DNA of 64,000 nt, from assembly GCF_000710915.1 (NCBI RefSeq), contig NZ_BAUA01000223.1, positions 1-64,000 on the forward strand, written 5' to 3'. The position numbers were made by a program, and so were the translations under genes. The notes below the pieces were generated by a model. The model saw nothing but the letters and a program-made list of their open reading frames with translations, was not told where the DNA came from and made no database searches. This DNA is from Nocardia brasiliensis IFM 10847. Lineage in GTDB: Bacteria > Actinomycetota > Actinomycetes > Mycobacteriales > Mycobacteriaceae. Positions 41,013-49,382 of this stretch are shown here, one piece after another (the stretch's first letter is position 1; every line of letters starts with the position of its first letter).

Positions 41013-43454
41013 ATGACCCAGCTCGACCCGGCCCGCGAGGAAGTCGTGGCGGCGGCCATCGGCAGACTCGACCTGGACGCGAAGGCCCGGCTGCTGATGG
41101 GGCAGGACATGTGGTCGTTGCCCGCCCTGCCGGAGATCGGGCTGCGTTCGCTGGTGATGTCGGACGGGCCGATCGGCGTGCGCGGGGTGCACTGGACGGC
41201 CGACGATCCGTCGATCGCGCTGCCCTCGCCGACCGCGCTTGCCGCGAGCTGGGATCCGGAGCTGGCCCGGCGCGCGGGCAGGCTGCTCGCACAGGAGGCG
41301 CGGCGCAAGAGCGTGCACGTACTGCTCGCGCCCACCGTGAACCTGCACCGTTCTCCGCTCGGCGGAAGGCATTTCGAGTGCTACTCGGAGGATCCGTACC
41401 TCACCGGACAGATCGGGACCGGGTACGTCCGCGGCGTGCAGGACGGCGGAATCGGCACCACCGTCAAACATTTCGTCGCCAACGACGCGGAGACCGACCG
41501 CTTCACCGTGAACAACGTGGTGTCCGCGCGCGCACTGCGCGAACTGTATCTGGCGCCGTTCGAGGCGATCGTCCGCGACGCGGGCCCGTGGGGCATCATG
41601 GCCGCGTACAACCGGGTGAACGGCCCGACCATGACCGAGCACCACGCGCTGCTCACCGGAATACTGCGCGGCGAATGGGGTTTCGACGGTTTCGTCGTCT
41701 CCGACTGGACCGCCGCCCGCTCGACGGTCCCGGCGATCACCGCCGGACTCGATGTCGCGATGCCGGGACCGCGTGGCGTGTACGGCGAGGCGCTGGCCGC
41801 GGCGGTGCGCAACGGCGAGGTGGACGAGTCCGTGGTGGATGCCGCGGTACGCAACGTGCTGCGGTTGGCGGCGCGGGTCGGCCTGCTCGACGGGGCCGAG
41901 CCTGCGGTGACCACACTGCCGGACGAGATCGATGGCGTCGCGCTGGCGCACGAAATCGCCGCTCGCGGTTTCGTTCTGGTGCGCAACGAGCCGGCCGGCG
42001 GACAGCCCGCGCTGCCGTTGGCGAAGGACGGGACGAAGGTGGCGTTGCTCGGCCTCGCCGCCCGCGATGCGCGCATTCTCGGCGGCGGCTCGGCGACCGT
42101 GTTCCCCGCGTCGGTGGTCTCCCCGCTCGACGGACTGACCGCCGCGCTGCCGCCCGGCGCCCTGACCTACGCGATCGGCGCCGCCCCGAGCGACGAACTC
42201 GGCGCAGCCGACCGCGGATTCGATCTGCGCGCCCGCATTTTCGACGCCGACGGCGCACTGCTCGGCGAGAGTTCGCTGCCCAACGGCATGGTCAACTGGC
42301 TGGGCGAACTCCCCGACGGCGTCGCCTACGCCGACCTGCACACGGTCGAGGTACACGGCACCTTCACGCCCGAGGAAACCGGTGCGCACGCGTTCGGCAC
42401 CAAGGGGATCGGCGATTTCCGGCTCACGGTCGGCGACTCTGTGCTGTTCGACGGCACCGAAACCCTCACCGGCTCCGATCCTTTCGAAGCCTTCTTCGGC
42501 ACCCCCACCACGCGCGGCACCGTCGAGCTCACGGCCGGGACGACGGTCGAGGTGACGATGACGCACACTCCGATGAAGTTCGCGGACATGCCCATCCAGG
42601 CCGTCCTGTTCACCCTCGGGCACGCCGACCCGCAGCGCGACCCGGACGAGTTGATCGCCGAGGCCGTCGAGACGGCCCGCAACGCCGACGTCGCGGTGGT
42701 CGTGGTCGCCACTACCGAGCAGGTGGAATCGGAAGGCTTCGATCGCACCGACCTGCGCCTGCCCGGCCGACAGGACGAGCTGGTGAGCCGCGTAGCCGAG
42801 GTCAATCCGCACACCGTGGTGGTCGTCAACGCCGGTTCGCCGGTGGAAATGCCGTGGCGTGACCAGGTTTCGGCAGTGTTGCTGAGCTGGTTCCCCGGCC
42901 AGCAGGGCGGGGCGGCGCTGGCGGAGGTCCTGCTCGGCGTCACCGAACCGGGCGGGCGGCTACCGACCACGTGGCCGGTCGCCCTGGCCGACTGCCCGGT
43001 CTCCGAGGTCACGCCGACCGACGGCGAATTGGTCTATCGGGAGGACCTGTTCATCGGCTACCGCGCCTGGGAGCGGGCGGGCAGCACGCCGGCCTACCCG
43101 TTCGGGCACGGATTCGGTTACACCACATGGGAATACGAGTCGATCGAGCGGGAGGCGACGACGGTTACCGTGCGGCTGCGCAATACCGGCGCCCGCCGCG
43201 GCGGTGAGGTGGTGCAGGTCTACCTCGCGCCCGTCGCGGATTCGGTGGGGCGACCGGCCCGCTGGCTGGCGGGGTTCGCGCGGGTGGAAGCCGACCCCGG
43301 CGAGCTGGTCGAGGCGCGAATCACCCTCCCGGACAGGGCATTCCAGATCTGGGACGAAGACCGCGACGCGTGGCGGCCGGTACCGGGCGTCTACGAGATC
43401 GAGGCGGGCCACTCGTTCGCCGAACGACCGCTGACCACACAGATCGAAGCGTAG
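41013..43454 (+). CDS. GH3 beta-glucosidase with PA14 insert
   Basis: Glycoside hydrolase family 3 enzyme of 813 aa, expected to remove beta-linked glucose (or a related sugar) from the non-reducing end. The N-terminal barrel holds the substrate motif KHFVANDAE and the catalytic nucleophile D231 in VVSDWTA. A (beta/alpha) C-domain follows and is interrupted by a PA14-like insert (roughly 395-530). A fibronectin-III-like domain closes the chain (VYLAPVADSVGRPARWLAGFARV). No signal peptide is seen, so it probably works on imported glycosides. AAGGAG lies six bases before the ATG; the longer frame upstream crosses the operator. Confidence 0.93.
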   Translation: MTQLDPAREEVVAAAIGRLDLDAKARLLMGQDMWSLPALPEIGLRSLVMSDGPIGVRGVHWTADDPSIALPSPTALAASWDPELARRAGRLLAQEARRKSVHVLLAPTVNLHRSPLGGRHFECYSEDPYLTGQIGTGYVRGVQDGGIGTTVKHFVANDAETDRFTVNNVVSARALRELYLAPFEAIVRDAGPWGIMAAYNRVNGPTMTEHHALLTGILRGEWGFDGFVVSDWTAARSTVPAITAGLDVAMPGPRGVYGEALAAAVRNGEVDESVVDAAVRNVLRLAARVGLLDGAEPAVTTLPDEIDGVALAHEIAARGFVLVRNEPAGGQPALPLAKDGTKVALLGLAARDARILGGGSATVFPASVVSPLDGLTAALPPGALTYAIGAAPSDELGAADRGFDLRARIFDADGALLGESSLPNGMVNWLGELPDGVAYADLHTVEVHGTFTPEETGAHAFGTKGIGDFRLTVGDSVLFDGTETLTGSDPFEAFFGTPTTRGTVELTAGTTVEVTMTHTPMKFADMPIQAVLFTLGHADPQRDPDELIAEAVETARNADVAVVVVATTEQVESEGFDRTDLRLPGRQDELVSRVAEVNPHTVVVVNAGSPVEMPWRDQVSAVLLSWFPGQQGGAALAEVLLGVTEPGGRLPTTWPVALADCPVSEVTPTDGELVYREDLFIGYRAWERAGSTPAYPFGHGFGYTTWEYESIEREATTVTVRLRNTGARRGGEVVQVYLAPVADSVGRPARWLAGFARVEADPGELVEARITLPDRAFQIWDEDRDAWRPVPGVYEIEAGHSFAERPLTTQIEA

Positions 43455-43466
43455 GCACACCGGTCC

Positions 43467-43490
43467 GCGGCCGTGCGCGAGCACGGCCGC
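43467..43490. terminator. Bidirectional terminator between GH3 gene and asd
   Basis: Ten-bp perfect stem GCGGCCGTGC with GCACGGCCGC, tetraloop GCGA, between converging genes. Confidence 0.75.
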
Positions 43491-43499
43491 AGCACCGGG

Positions 43500-44534
43500 T
43501 CAGCGATTGCTGAGCAGAACCTCGGCGATCTGAATGGTGTTGAGCGCAGCGCCCTTACGCAGGTTGTCGCCCGAGATGAACAGGGCCAGGCCACGGCCGT
43601 CCGGCACGCCCGGATCCTGCCGGATCCGGCCGACGAGCGAGTCGTCGGCGCCTGCCGCCTGCAACGGCGTCGGCACCTCGACCAGCTTGACGCCGGGCGC
43701 CTTGGCCAGGATCTCCTTGGCCTGCTCGACCGAGAGCGGCTGGTCGAATTCGGCGTTCACCGACAGCGAGTGCCCGGTGAACACCGGGACGCGCACGCAG
43801 GTTCCGCTCACCAAAAGGTCGGGAAGCCCGAGGATCTTGCGGCTCTCGTTGCGCAGCTTCTGATCCTCGTCGGTCTCACCGGAGCCGTCGTCGACGAGCG
43901 AACCGGCCAGCGGCAGCACGTTGAACGCGATGGGCGCGACGTACTTGTTCGGGGCCGGGAAATCGAGGGCGCTGCCGTCGTGGGTGAGCTGCTCGGCGTC
44001 GTCGATCACCGCGCGCGCCTGCGTCGCGAGCTCTTCCACGCCGGCCAGGCCGCTACCGGACACCGCCTGGTAGCTGGACACGATCAGGCGGCGCAGTCCC
44101 GCGATATCGTGCAGCGGCTTGAGCACCGGCATCGCGGCCATGGTGGTGCAGTTCGGGTTCGCGATGATGCCCTTGGCCAGATTGCGGGTCTGCTCCGGGT
44201 TGACCTCACTGACCACCAGCGGCACGTCGGGGTCCTTGCGGAACGCCGAGGAGTTGTCGATCACGGTGACGCCCGCGGCGGCGAAGCGCGGGGCCTGCAC
44301 GCGCGACATGGTGGCGCCGGCGGAGAACAGCGCGATATCCAGCCCGGCCGGATCGGCCAGCTCGGTGTCCTCGACGACGATCTCGCCGCCGCGCCACGGC
44401 AGCGTCTTGCCCGCCGAGCGCGACGAGGCGAAGAAACGCACCTCGTCGGCCGGAAAGTTGCGCTCTTCCAGCAGTTTCCGAATGACGGCGCCGACCTGAC
44501 CGGTCGCGCCGACAACGCCTACTCGGATGCCCAT
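43500..44534 (-). CDS. asd: Aspartate-semialdehyde dehydrogenase
   Basis: NADPH-dependent enzyme (344 aa) for the second step from aspartate to lysine, diaminopimelate, threonine and methionine. The NADP motif VGATGQVG opens the chain. The active-site cysteine is C129 in ANPNCTTM, and the substrate-binding region around CVRVPVFTGHSLSV carries the catalytic histidine. It lies three bases after ask in the classical ask-asd operon (Rv3709c-Rv3708c order). Confidence 0.97.
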   Translation of the reverse strand: MGIRVGVVGATGQVGAVIRKLLEERNFPADEVRFFASSRSAGKTLPWRGGEIVVEDTELADPAGLDIALFSAGATMSRVQAPRFAAAGVTVIDNSSAFRKDPDVPLVVSEVNPEQTRNLAKGIIANPNCTTMAAMPVLKPLHDIAGLRRLIVSSYQAVSGSGLAGVEELATQARAVIDDAEQLTHDGSALDFPAPNKYVAPIAFNVLPLAGSLVDDGSGETDEDQKLRNESRKILGLPDLLVSGTCVRVPVFTGHSLSVNAEFDQPLSVEQAKEILAKAPGVKLVEVPTPLQAAGADDSLVGRIRQDPGVPDGRGLALFISGDNLRKGAALNTIQIAEVLLSNR

Positions 44535-44537
44535 GGC

Positions 44538-45071
44538 TTATCGTCCTGTTCCCGCGTGCACCACGGCGACCTCGTCGCCGCCCAGCTCGAAGGCCCGGTG
44601 CAGCACCTTGACGGCCTCGTCCAGTTCGGTGTCCTTGACCAGCACCGAGATCCGGATCTCGGAGGTGGAGATGAGATCGATGTTCACGCCCGCGTCGGCG
44701 AGCGCCTCGCAGAACTTGGCGGTGACGCCCGGGTGGCTCTTCATGCCCGCGCCGACCAGCGACACCTTGCCGATGTGGTCGTCGTAGAGCACCTGGGAGA
44801 AGCCGATCTCGTCCTGCTGCTTGGTGAGCATCTCGACGGCGCGCGCGCCGTCGGTCTTGGGCAGGGTGAAGGTGATGTCGGTCTTGCCGGTATCGATCTT
44901 GGAGATGTTCTGCAGCACCATGTCGATGTTGATCTCGGCGTCGGCGACCGCGCGGAACACCTTGGCGGCGTAGCCCGGCACGTCCGGCAGACCGACCACG
45001 GTTACCTTGGCCTCGCTGCGATCGTGCGCGACGCCCGTGAGGATTGCTTGCTCCAAGGGGATGTCCTCCAT
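44538..45071 (-). CDS. Possible aspartokinase beta subunit (internal start)
   Basis: In-frame ATG at residue 245 of the aspartokinase (GSMEDIPLEQAILTGV) would yield the 177-residue ACT-domain part alone. In Corynebacterium the beta subunit starts at almost the same place. The ribosome site here is only GGA, so the inference rests on family knowledge. Confidence 0.45.
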   Translation of the reverse strand: MEDIPLEQAILTGVAHDRSEAKVTVVGLPDVPGYAAKVFRAVADAEINIDMVLQNISKIDTGKTDITFTLPKTDGARAVEMLTKQQDEIGFSQVLYDDHIGKVSLVGAGMKSHPGVTAKFCEALADAGVNIDLISTSEIRISVLVKDTELDEAVKVLHRAFELGGDEVAVVHAGTGR

Positions 45072-45803
45072 CGATCCGTAAACGTAGGTGCCCGGCTTGT
45101 CGGTATAGGACGAACGCACATGCACGGGCACGTTGTAGCGGCGCGCGTATTCGACGCAGCGCAGCATCAGCACCTTCGCGCCGCAGGCCGCGAGTTCCAG
45201 CATCTCCTCGTAGGAGACCTGCTCGAGCCGCTGCGCGTCCGGCACGATCCGCGGGTCGGCGGTGAAGACGCCGTCCACGTCGGTGTAGATCTCGCAGACG
45301 TCGGCTTCCAGCGCCGCGGCCAGCGCGACCGCGGTGGTGTCGGAACCGCCGCGACCCAGCGTGGTGACGTCCTTGCTGTCCTGGCTGACGCCCTGGAAAC
45401 CGGCGACGAGCACGATCTGTCCGTCGTCGAGCGCCTGGCGCAACCGTCCCGGCGTCACGTCGATGATCTTGGCGTTGCCGTGCGCGCCGGTGGTGATCAC
45501 GCCGGCCTGGGAGCCGGTGAACGAACGGGCCTCGGCGCCGAGTGAGTGGATGGCCATCGCGACCAGCGCGTTGGAGATGCGCTCACCCGAGGTGAGCAGC
45601 ATGTCCATTTCCCGCGCGGGGGGCGCGGGCGCGACCTGCTGGGCGAGGTCGAGCAGTTCGTCGGTGGTGTCACCCATGGCCGAGCAGACGACCACCACGT
45701 CGTGGCCCTGCTTCTTCGTCTCGACGATCCGTTCAGCGACGCGCCGGATACGCTCGGCGGTTGCCACCGAGGATCCTCCGTACTTCTGAACAACGAGAGC
45801 CAC
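44538..45803 (-). CDS. ask: Aspartokinase, alpha subunit
   Basis: Phosphorylates aspartate at the entry of the lysine/threonine/methionine and diaminopimelate pathway (421 aa, the mycobacterial length). The N-terminal kinase motif is VQKYGGSSVAT, the substrate motif is TLGRGGSDTTA, and two ACT domains occupy the C-terminal 170 residues and bind the feedback effectors. The GTG start is fixed by GGAGG eight bases upstream. As in corynebacteria and mycobacteria, an internal start in the same frame at 45071 could give a separate regulatory beta subunit. Operon with asd. Confidence 0.96.
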   Translation of the reverse strand: MALVVQKYGGSSVATAERIRRVAERIVETKKQGHDVVVVCSAMGDTTDELLDLAQQVAPAPPAREMDMLLTSGERISNALVAMAIHSLGAEARSFTGSQAGVITTGAHGNAKIIDVTPGRLRQALDDGQIVLVAGFQGVSQDSKDVTTLGRGGSDTTAVALAAALEADVCEIYTDVDGVFTADPRIVPDAQRLEQVSYEEMLELAACGAKVLMLRCVEYARRYNVPVHVRSSYTDKPGTYVYGSMEDIPLEQAILTGVAHDRSEAKVTVVGLPDVPGYAAKVFRAVADAEINIDMVLQNISKIDTGKTDITFTLPKTDGARAVEMLTKQQDEIGFSQVLYDDHIGKVSLVGAGMKSHPGVTAKFCEALADAGVNIDLISTSEIRISVLVKDTELDEAVKVLHRAFELGGDEVAVVHAGTGR

Positions 45804-45976
45804 GACAGGGTCCTCCAAGATCGACAACCAGCTGCTAACAGCCACCCAGCGTACCGGCCGTGGTCCAGCGGATTGCCGCTACCTCCTCAGCCGGCCGCCG
45901 CCCGGGAGCCGGCGCGCTGGTCGGACTCGGTCGCGTAGTTCGCGCCGAGGGCTGAGCGATGGCGCACGATGGAGTG

Positions 45977-46399
45977 ATGAAGAGCACGGTATTAGCGGTG
46001 ACCACCGGACGGACCGAAGTCGTGCAGGACATCACCGGGGAGTGCGCGGCGTTCGTACGCGAAGCCTCCGGTGGCGGTGACGGGCTGCTCAATGTGTTCG
46101 TGCCGCACGCGACGGCCGGGATCGCGGTGATGGAACTCGGCGCGCGCAGCGACGACGATCTGCTCGCGGCGCTGCGCGAGCTGCTGCCCGCCGACGATCG
46201 CTGGCGGCACGCGCACGGATCGCGCGGACACGGACGCTCGCACGTGATGCCCGCCTTGATCGCGCCCTACGCCACCATCCCGGTGATCGACGGCGCGCTG
46301 GCCCTTGGCACCTGGCAATCCGTCGCCCTGGTCGACCTGAATATCGACAACCCCGACCGCCAGGTGCGCCTGTCCTTCCTCAGCGACCAAGCCACCTAG
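45977..46399 (+). CDS. YjbQ/UPF0047 family protein
   Basis: Protein of 140 aa in the YjbQ (UPF0047) family. Some members show weak thiamine-phosphate synthase activity in vitro; the physiological role is open. The signature region is visible as FVPHATAGIAVMELG near residues 35-50 and RGHGRSHVMPALIAP in the C-terminal half, containing the conserved histidines. The start is taken at ATG 45977; an ATG six codons earlier is possible. It diverges from ask. Confidence 0.82.
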   Translation: MKSTVLAVTTGRTEVVQDITGECAAFVREASGGGDGLLNVFVPHATAGIAVMELGARSDDDLLAALRELLPADDRWRHAHGSRGHGRSHVMPALIAPYATIPVIDGALALGTWQSVALVDLNIDNPDRQVRLSFLSDQAT

Positions 46400-46504
46400 G
46401 GCCGAACGGACGGCTTCCCCGCGACGAGCTGGTCGCTGACCGATCTGTCCAGCACCGAGACCGGCGCGCTGTACCTGATCTACGACCGGGTCCGCGGCGC
46501 GTGA
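46400..46504 (+). pseudogene. C-terminal gene fragment after yjbQ
   Basis: Directly in frame after the YjbQ stop, 34 codons read like the end of a protein (TSWSLTDLSSTETGALYLIYDRVRGA, in pieces) before a stop, with no start. A terminator follows eight bases later. It is probably the leftover end of a deleted gene whose terminator now serves yjbQ. The family is not recognised. Confidence 0.35.
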
Positions 46505-46511
46505 AGCGCCG

Positions 46512-46553
46512 AATGGCGGCGGCCGCAGCGAAAGACGCTGGGCCGCCGCCATT
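46512..46553. terminator. Bidirectional terminator (YjbQ / DHFR-like pair)
   Basis: Thirteen-bp stem (46512-46524 with 46541-46553) topped by an inner CAGCG/CGCTG stem. Confidence 0.75.
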
Positions 46554-46559
46554 GTCGGG

Positions 46560-47135
46560 TCAGGCGCGGGTGAGCCAGGTGACCTGGTTGCCGTTGCCGA
46601 ACTCGCGGCGCGCGGTCGGCGTGAACAGCGTCGGCTGGAACGCGCCGTCGAAGGCGCGCACGCCCTGGCCCGCGACCACGGGGTAGCTCTTGATCACCAA
46701 CTCGTCGATCTCATCGAGCAGAGCGGCCGCCAGTTTGCCACCGCCGGCCAGCCAAATGTCCTTACCCTCTTCCTTTTTGAGCCGTTGGACCAGGGCCGTC
46801 GGATCGGACTCGACCAATTCCACTGCGGGATCATCGATCCGGCCGAGCGTGCTCGACACCACGTACTGCCGCATATGGCCGTACGGACTGGTGAGCCCCA
46901 CCGCCAAGGCCGGTTCGTAGGTGCCCCGGCCCATCACCAACGTGTCGAACTGCTGGTTCGGCGCGTCGACGGCGACACCGAAGTGCGGCCGCGCGTGCGT
47001 GGGCAGGGTCTCGGGATAGTCCTGTCCGATCCACGCGACGAAGTCCTCGGGCAACGGATAGAAGCTGATGTCGCCGTCGGGTGCGGCGATGTAGCCGTCG
47101 AGCGACATGCCGACGAAGTAGGTGAGTTTTCGCAT
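46560..47135 (-). CDS. Dihydrofolate reductase-like (RibD C-terminal) protein, copy 2
   Basis: Protein of 191 aa in the YyaP/YwjB group of the DHFR/RibD C-terminal fold. The chain begins KLTYFVGMSLDGYIAAPDGD, and DTLVMGRGTYEPAL and DIWLAGGGKLAAALLDEIDEL mark the nucleotide-binding parts. Members probably reduce something with NADPH but are not the housekeeping DHFR. It is 37 bases downstream of a close paralogue and likely in the same operon. One 56-base stretch is identical to the paralogue. Confidence 0.87.
   Translation of the reverse strand: MRKLTYFVGMSLDGYIAAPDGDISFYPLPEDFVAWIGQDYPETLPTHARPHFGVAVDAPNQQFDTLVMGRGTYEPALAVGLTSPYGHMRQYVVSSTLGRIDDPAVELVESDPTALVQRLKKEEGKDIWLAGGGKLAAALLDEIDELVIKSYPVVAGQGVRAFDGAFQPTLFTPTARREFGNGNQVTWLTRA
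46813..46868. repeat. 56-bp segment identical to 47426-47481
   Basis: Same-orientation exact copy inside both DHFR-like genes, spanning the codons for QYVVSSTLGRIDDPAVELV. The flanks diverge quickly at synonymous sites, which suggests gene conversion. Confidence 0.8.
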
Positions 47136-47172
47136 TACAGAGCCTCTTTCGTGGGTGTGGGAGAGACAGCGA

Positions 47173-47748
47173 TCAGGCGCGGGTGAACCAGCTGACCTGC
47201 GCGCCGTTGTCGAATTCCTTGCGCCGGGCCGGGGTGAACACGGTCGGACCGAACTCGCCGGCGAAGGCCGAGATCCCGCTGCCCGCGATCACCGGATAGC
47301 TCTTGATGATCAGTTCATCGAGTTCGCTCAGCAGCTGTGCGGCGAGGTTGCCGCCGCCGCACAACCAAATGTCGCCGCCCTCTTCCTTTTTGAGCCGCTG
47401 CACCAGCGCGAGCGGGTCGGACTCCACCAATTCCACTGCGGGATCATCGATCCGGCCGAGCGTGCTCGACACCACGTACTGCTTCAGATGCGCGTACGGG
47501 CTGGTCATGCCCATGGCCAAGCCGGGTTCGTAGCTGCGGCGACCCATCAGCACGGTGTCGCACCGCGTGTTCGGCTGATCCAGGGCCATGCCGACTTGCG
47601 CCCGGAGTCCGGTCGGGACGAACTCCGGATACTCCGCGTTCAGCCAGCGGCCCATCTCGTCGCTTTGCGGATAGAAGTCGTACTCCCCCGCCGGACCTGC
47701 GATGTAGCCGTCGAGCGACACGGCGACGTAGTAGACAAGCTTTCGCAT
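47173..47748 (-). CDS. Dihydrofolate reductase-like (RibD C-terminal) protein, copy 1
   Basis: Paralogue of the next gene, also 191 aa. It begins KLVYYVAVSLDGYIAGPAGEYDFYP, with DTVLMGRRSYEPGL and DIWLCGGGNLAAQLLSELDEL. Its start faces a TetR gene across 73 bases that contain a perfect 12-bp palindrome, so the pair is probably repressed by that TetR protein. The substrate is unknown. Confidence 0.87.
   Translation of the reverse strand: MRKLVYYVAVSLDGYIAGPAGEYDFYPQSDEMGRWLNAEYPEFVPTGLRAQVGMALDQPNTRCDTVLMGRRSYEPGLAMGMTSPYAHLKQYVVSSTLGRIDDPAVELVESDPLALVQRLKKEEGGDIWLCGGGNLAAQLLSELDELIIKSYPVIAGSGISAFAGEFGPTVFTPARRKEFDNGAQVSWFTRA
47426..47481. repeat. 56-bp segment identical to 46813-46868
   Basis: Partner of the segment in the downstream paralogue; see that entry. 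Confidence 0.8.
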
Positions 47749-47793
47749 TCCGGTACCACCTAAACTGTTGTACTCTCTTTGTAGTGGTCAGAA

Positions 47794-47805
47794 TGTAGTA
47801 CTACA
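47794..47805. promoter_or_regulatory. Palindromic operator between DHFR-like pair and TetR gene
   Basis: TGTAGTACTACA, a perfect 12-bp palindrome. A related half-site GTTGTAC and a TTGTAGTG lie 15-30 bases to the left. Likely site of the divergent TetR protein. Confidence 0.6.
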
Positions 47806-47821
47806 GATGGAGTGGTGTCAA

Positions 47822-48394
47822 GTGCGGACCAACAACGAGCGCAGGCAGGCGCTGCTCGACGCGGCCATCGAGGTCCTGGCCAGGGACGGAGCGCGCGGCC
47901 TCACTTTTCGCGCGGTGGACAAAGACGCCGGGGTGCCCGCGGGTACCGCGTCGAACTACTTCGCCAACCGCGACGATCTGCTCACTCAGGCAGGCGGGCG
48001 CTTCTACGAACGGCTGCAGCCGAGCGAGGCCGCCATGGCCGAACTCGCCACAGGACCGCAGACCCGTGAGCACATCGTCACGCTGATGAAAGAGGTCGTG
48101 GGTAGGATCGAGGCCTTCCGCACCGGTTACCTCGCACTGCTGGAGTTGCGCCTGGAGGCGACGCGGCGGCCCGAGCTGCGTGCGGTGCTGACCGATCGGG
48201 TGCGCGCCGACATCGAGTTCAACGTGCGCAATCACCTCGATGCCGGGCTGCCCGGTGACGAAAAGTCGGTCCTCCTGCTCTATCTCGCGTTGAACTGGCT
48301 GATCGTGGACCGGCTCACGCTGCCCGAGGTGTTCACCGAGGAGCAGAGCCAGGACCTCATCGAGGCGGCGGTGGATCGGGTGATCAAGGGCTGA
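47822..48394 (+). CDS. TetR-family regulator of the DHFR-like pair
   Basis: TetR regulator of 190 aa. The helix-turn-helix is at about residues 5-52 (RRQALLDAAIEVLARDGARGLTFRAVDKDAGVPAGTASNYFANRDDLL in pieces). The C-terminal half resembles TetR_C_6 type helices. The GTG start has GGAG nine bases upstream; in-frame ATGs further up lie at or within the operator. It diverges from the DHFR-like genes. Confidence 0.88.
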   Translation: MRTNNERRQALLDAAIEVLARDGARGLTFRAVDKDAGVPAGTASNYFANRDDLLTQAGGRFYERLQPSEAAMAELATGPQTREHIVTLMKEVVGRIEAFRTGYLALLELRLEATRRPELRAVLTDRVRADIEFNVRNHLDAGLPGDEKSVLLLYLALNWLIVDRLTLPEVFTEEQSQDLIEAAVDRVIKG

Positions 48395-48458
48395 GACCAA
48401 ACGGTCGCAACGATCGGAAACCCAGTGAGCGCCGTCACACACATTCGATAATGAGTCG

Positions 48459-48644
48459 ATGATGGCGAAGGTCGGAGACCGGTTGCTCGTGCACGGACAC
48501 GTGGTGGGGCGAGGTGATCGGCAAGGGGAGATCATCGAGGTACGCGGCCCGGAGGGGTCGCCGCCCTATCTCGTCCGCTACAGCGACGGACGCGAATCCC
48601 TGGTGTATCCGGGACCGGACGCGATAGTCGAACCGGCAGACTGA
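48459..48644 (+). CDS. DUF1918 small protein
   Basis: Sixty-one residues matching DUF1918: VGDRLLVHGHVVGRGDRQGEIIEVRG, then PPYLVRYSDGRESLVYPGPDAIVE. It forms a small SH3-like beta barrel in known members; the function is unknown. GATAAT lies six bases before the first ATG, so the message may be leaderless; a second ATG follows immediately. Confidence 0.85.
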   Translation: MMAKVGDRLLVHGHVVGRGDRQGEIIEVRGPEGSPPYLVRYSDGRESLVYPGPDAIVEPAD

Positions 48645-48830
48645 AGATCGCGACGTCACCTCCCGAACCTTCCACGCGGAAGCTGTACACCGCGTAGTCG
48701 ATCTTCACCTCGAACACATAAGTGCACGTCGCAGGTGTGCACGAACCACCAATCCGTACCAGAAGGTTGACGGACCGAGAAGTGCTGGAGACAATCGGGC
48801 CGTTGTCCATCGGGGGTCGGAAGGTTTTTC

Positions 48831-49289
48831 ATGCGCACCAGAACCGATATCCGATTCGTCGTCGACGCCGATTCCGCGCAGGTCCTCGATGCCCTGGCCG
48901 CCGTGGAAATGCTGCCGGAATGGTCGCCGGGATATACCGATGCCCGCGTCGCGTCCCGTGACGAAGCGCGACGACCCCTGCGCGTATTCGTGAAGACCGA
49001 AATCCTGGGCAGCTCCGATATGCAGGTGCTGGAATACGATTGGGCCGAAGATCGGGTGTCCTGGCAGGTCACCGACAGCACCAGGAACGCGAAGGGCGGC
49101 GGCTTCTTCGAGATCTCCGATGGCGCGGACGGCACCCGGGTCTGGTATCACGTGGAGATCTACTTACCCATCCCGGTGCCCGGCCTACTACTCAAGCGCA
49201 CCGTGCGAAAGCTCAACGAGACCGCCGTGCAGAATTTCATCGAGTTTGCCGAACGGTTTCCCGAAACGGAAAACTTTCAAGCCGTATAG
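48831..49289 (+). CDS. SRPBCC/polyketide-cyclase-like protein
   Basis: START-like (SRPBCC) protein of 152 aa with a hydrophobic ligand cavity. Seen: DIRFVVDADSAQVLDALAAVEMLPEWSPGY at the N-terminus, VSWQVTDSTRNAKGGGFFEI in the sheet and the closing helix KLNETAVQNFIEFAERF. Mycobacterial relatives are lipid- or cyclase-like proteins of unknown ligand. The 186 bases before it, between the DUF1918 stop and this start, show no gene. Confidence 0.8.
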   Translation: MRTRTDIRFVVDADSAQVLDALAAVEMLPEWSPGYTDARVASRDEARRPLRVFVKTEILGSSDMQVLEYDWAEDRVSWQVTDSTRNAKGGGFFEISDGADGTRVWYHVEIYLPIPVPGLLLKRTVRKLNETAVQNFIEFAERFPETENFQAV

Positions 49290-49382
49290 CCATGACGAAT
49301 AACCCTGCCCGCGTGTGCCGAGAGCGAAATCGCCGCCACACGCGCCTCGCCTGACCGGCATCGACGGCGTCCGGGTGCGACG

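Noticed and set aside
40890..42812. A 640-codon minus-strand frame
   Set aside because: Lies opposite the GH3 glucosidase; shadow composition only.
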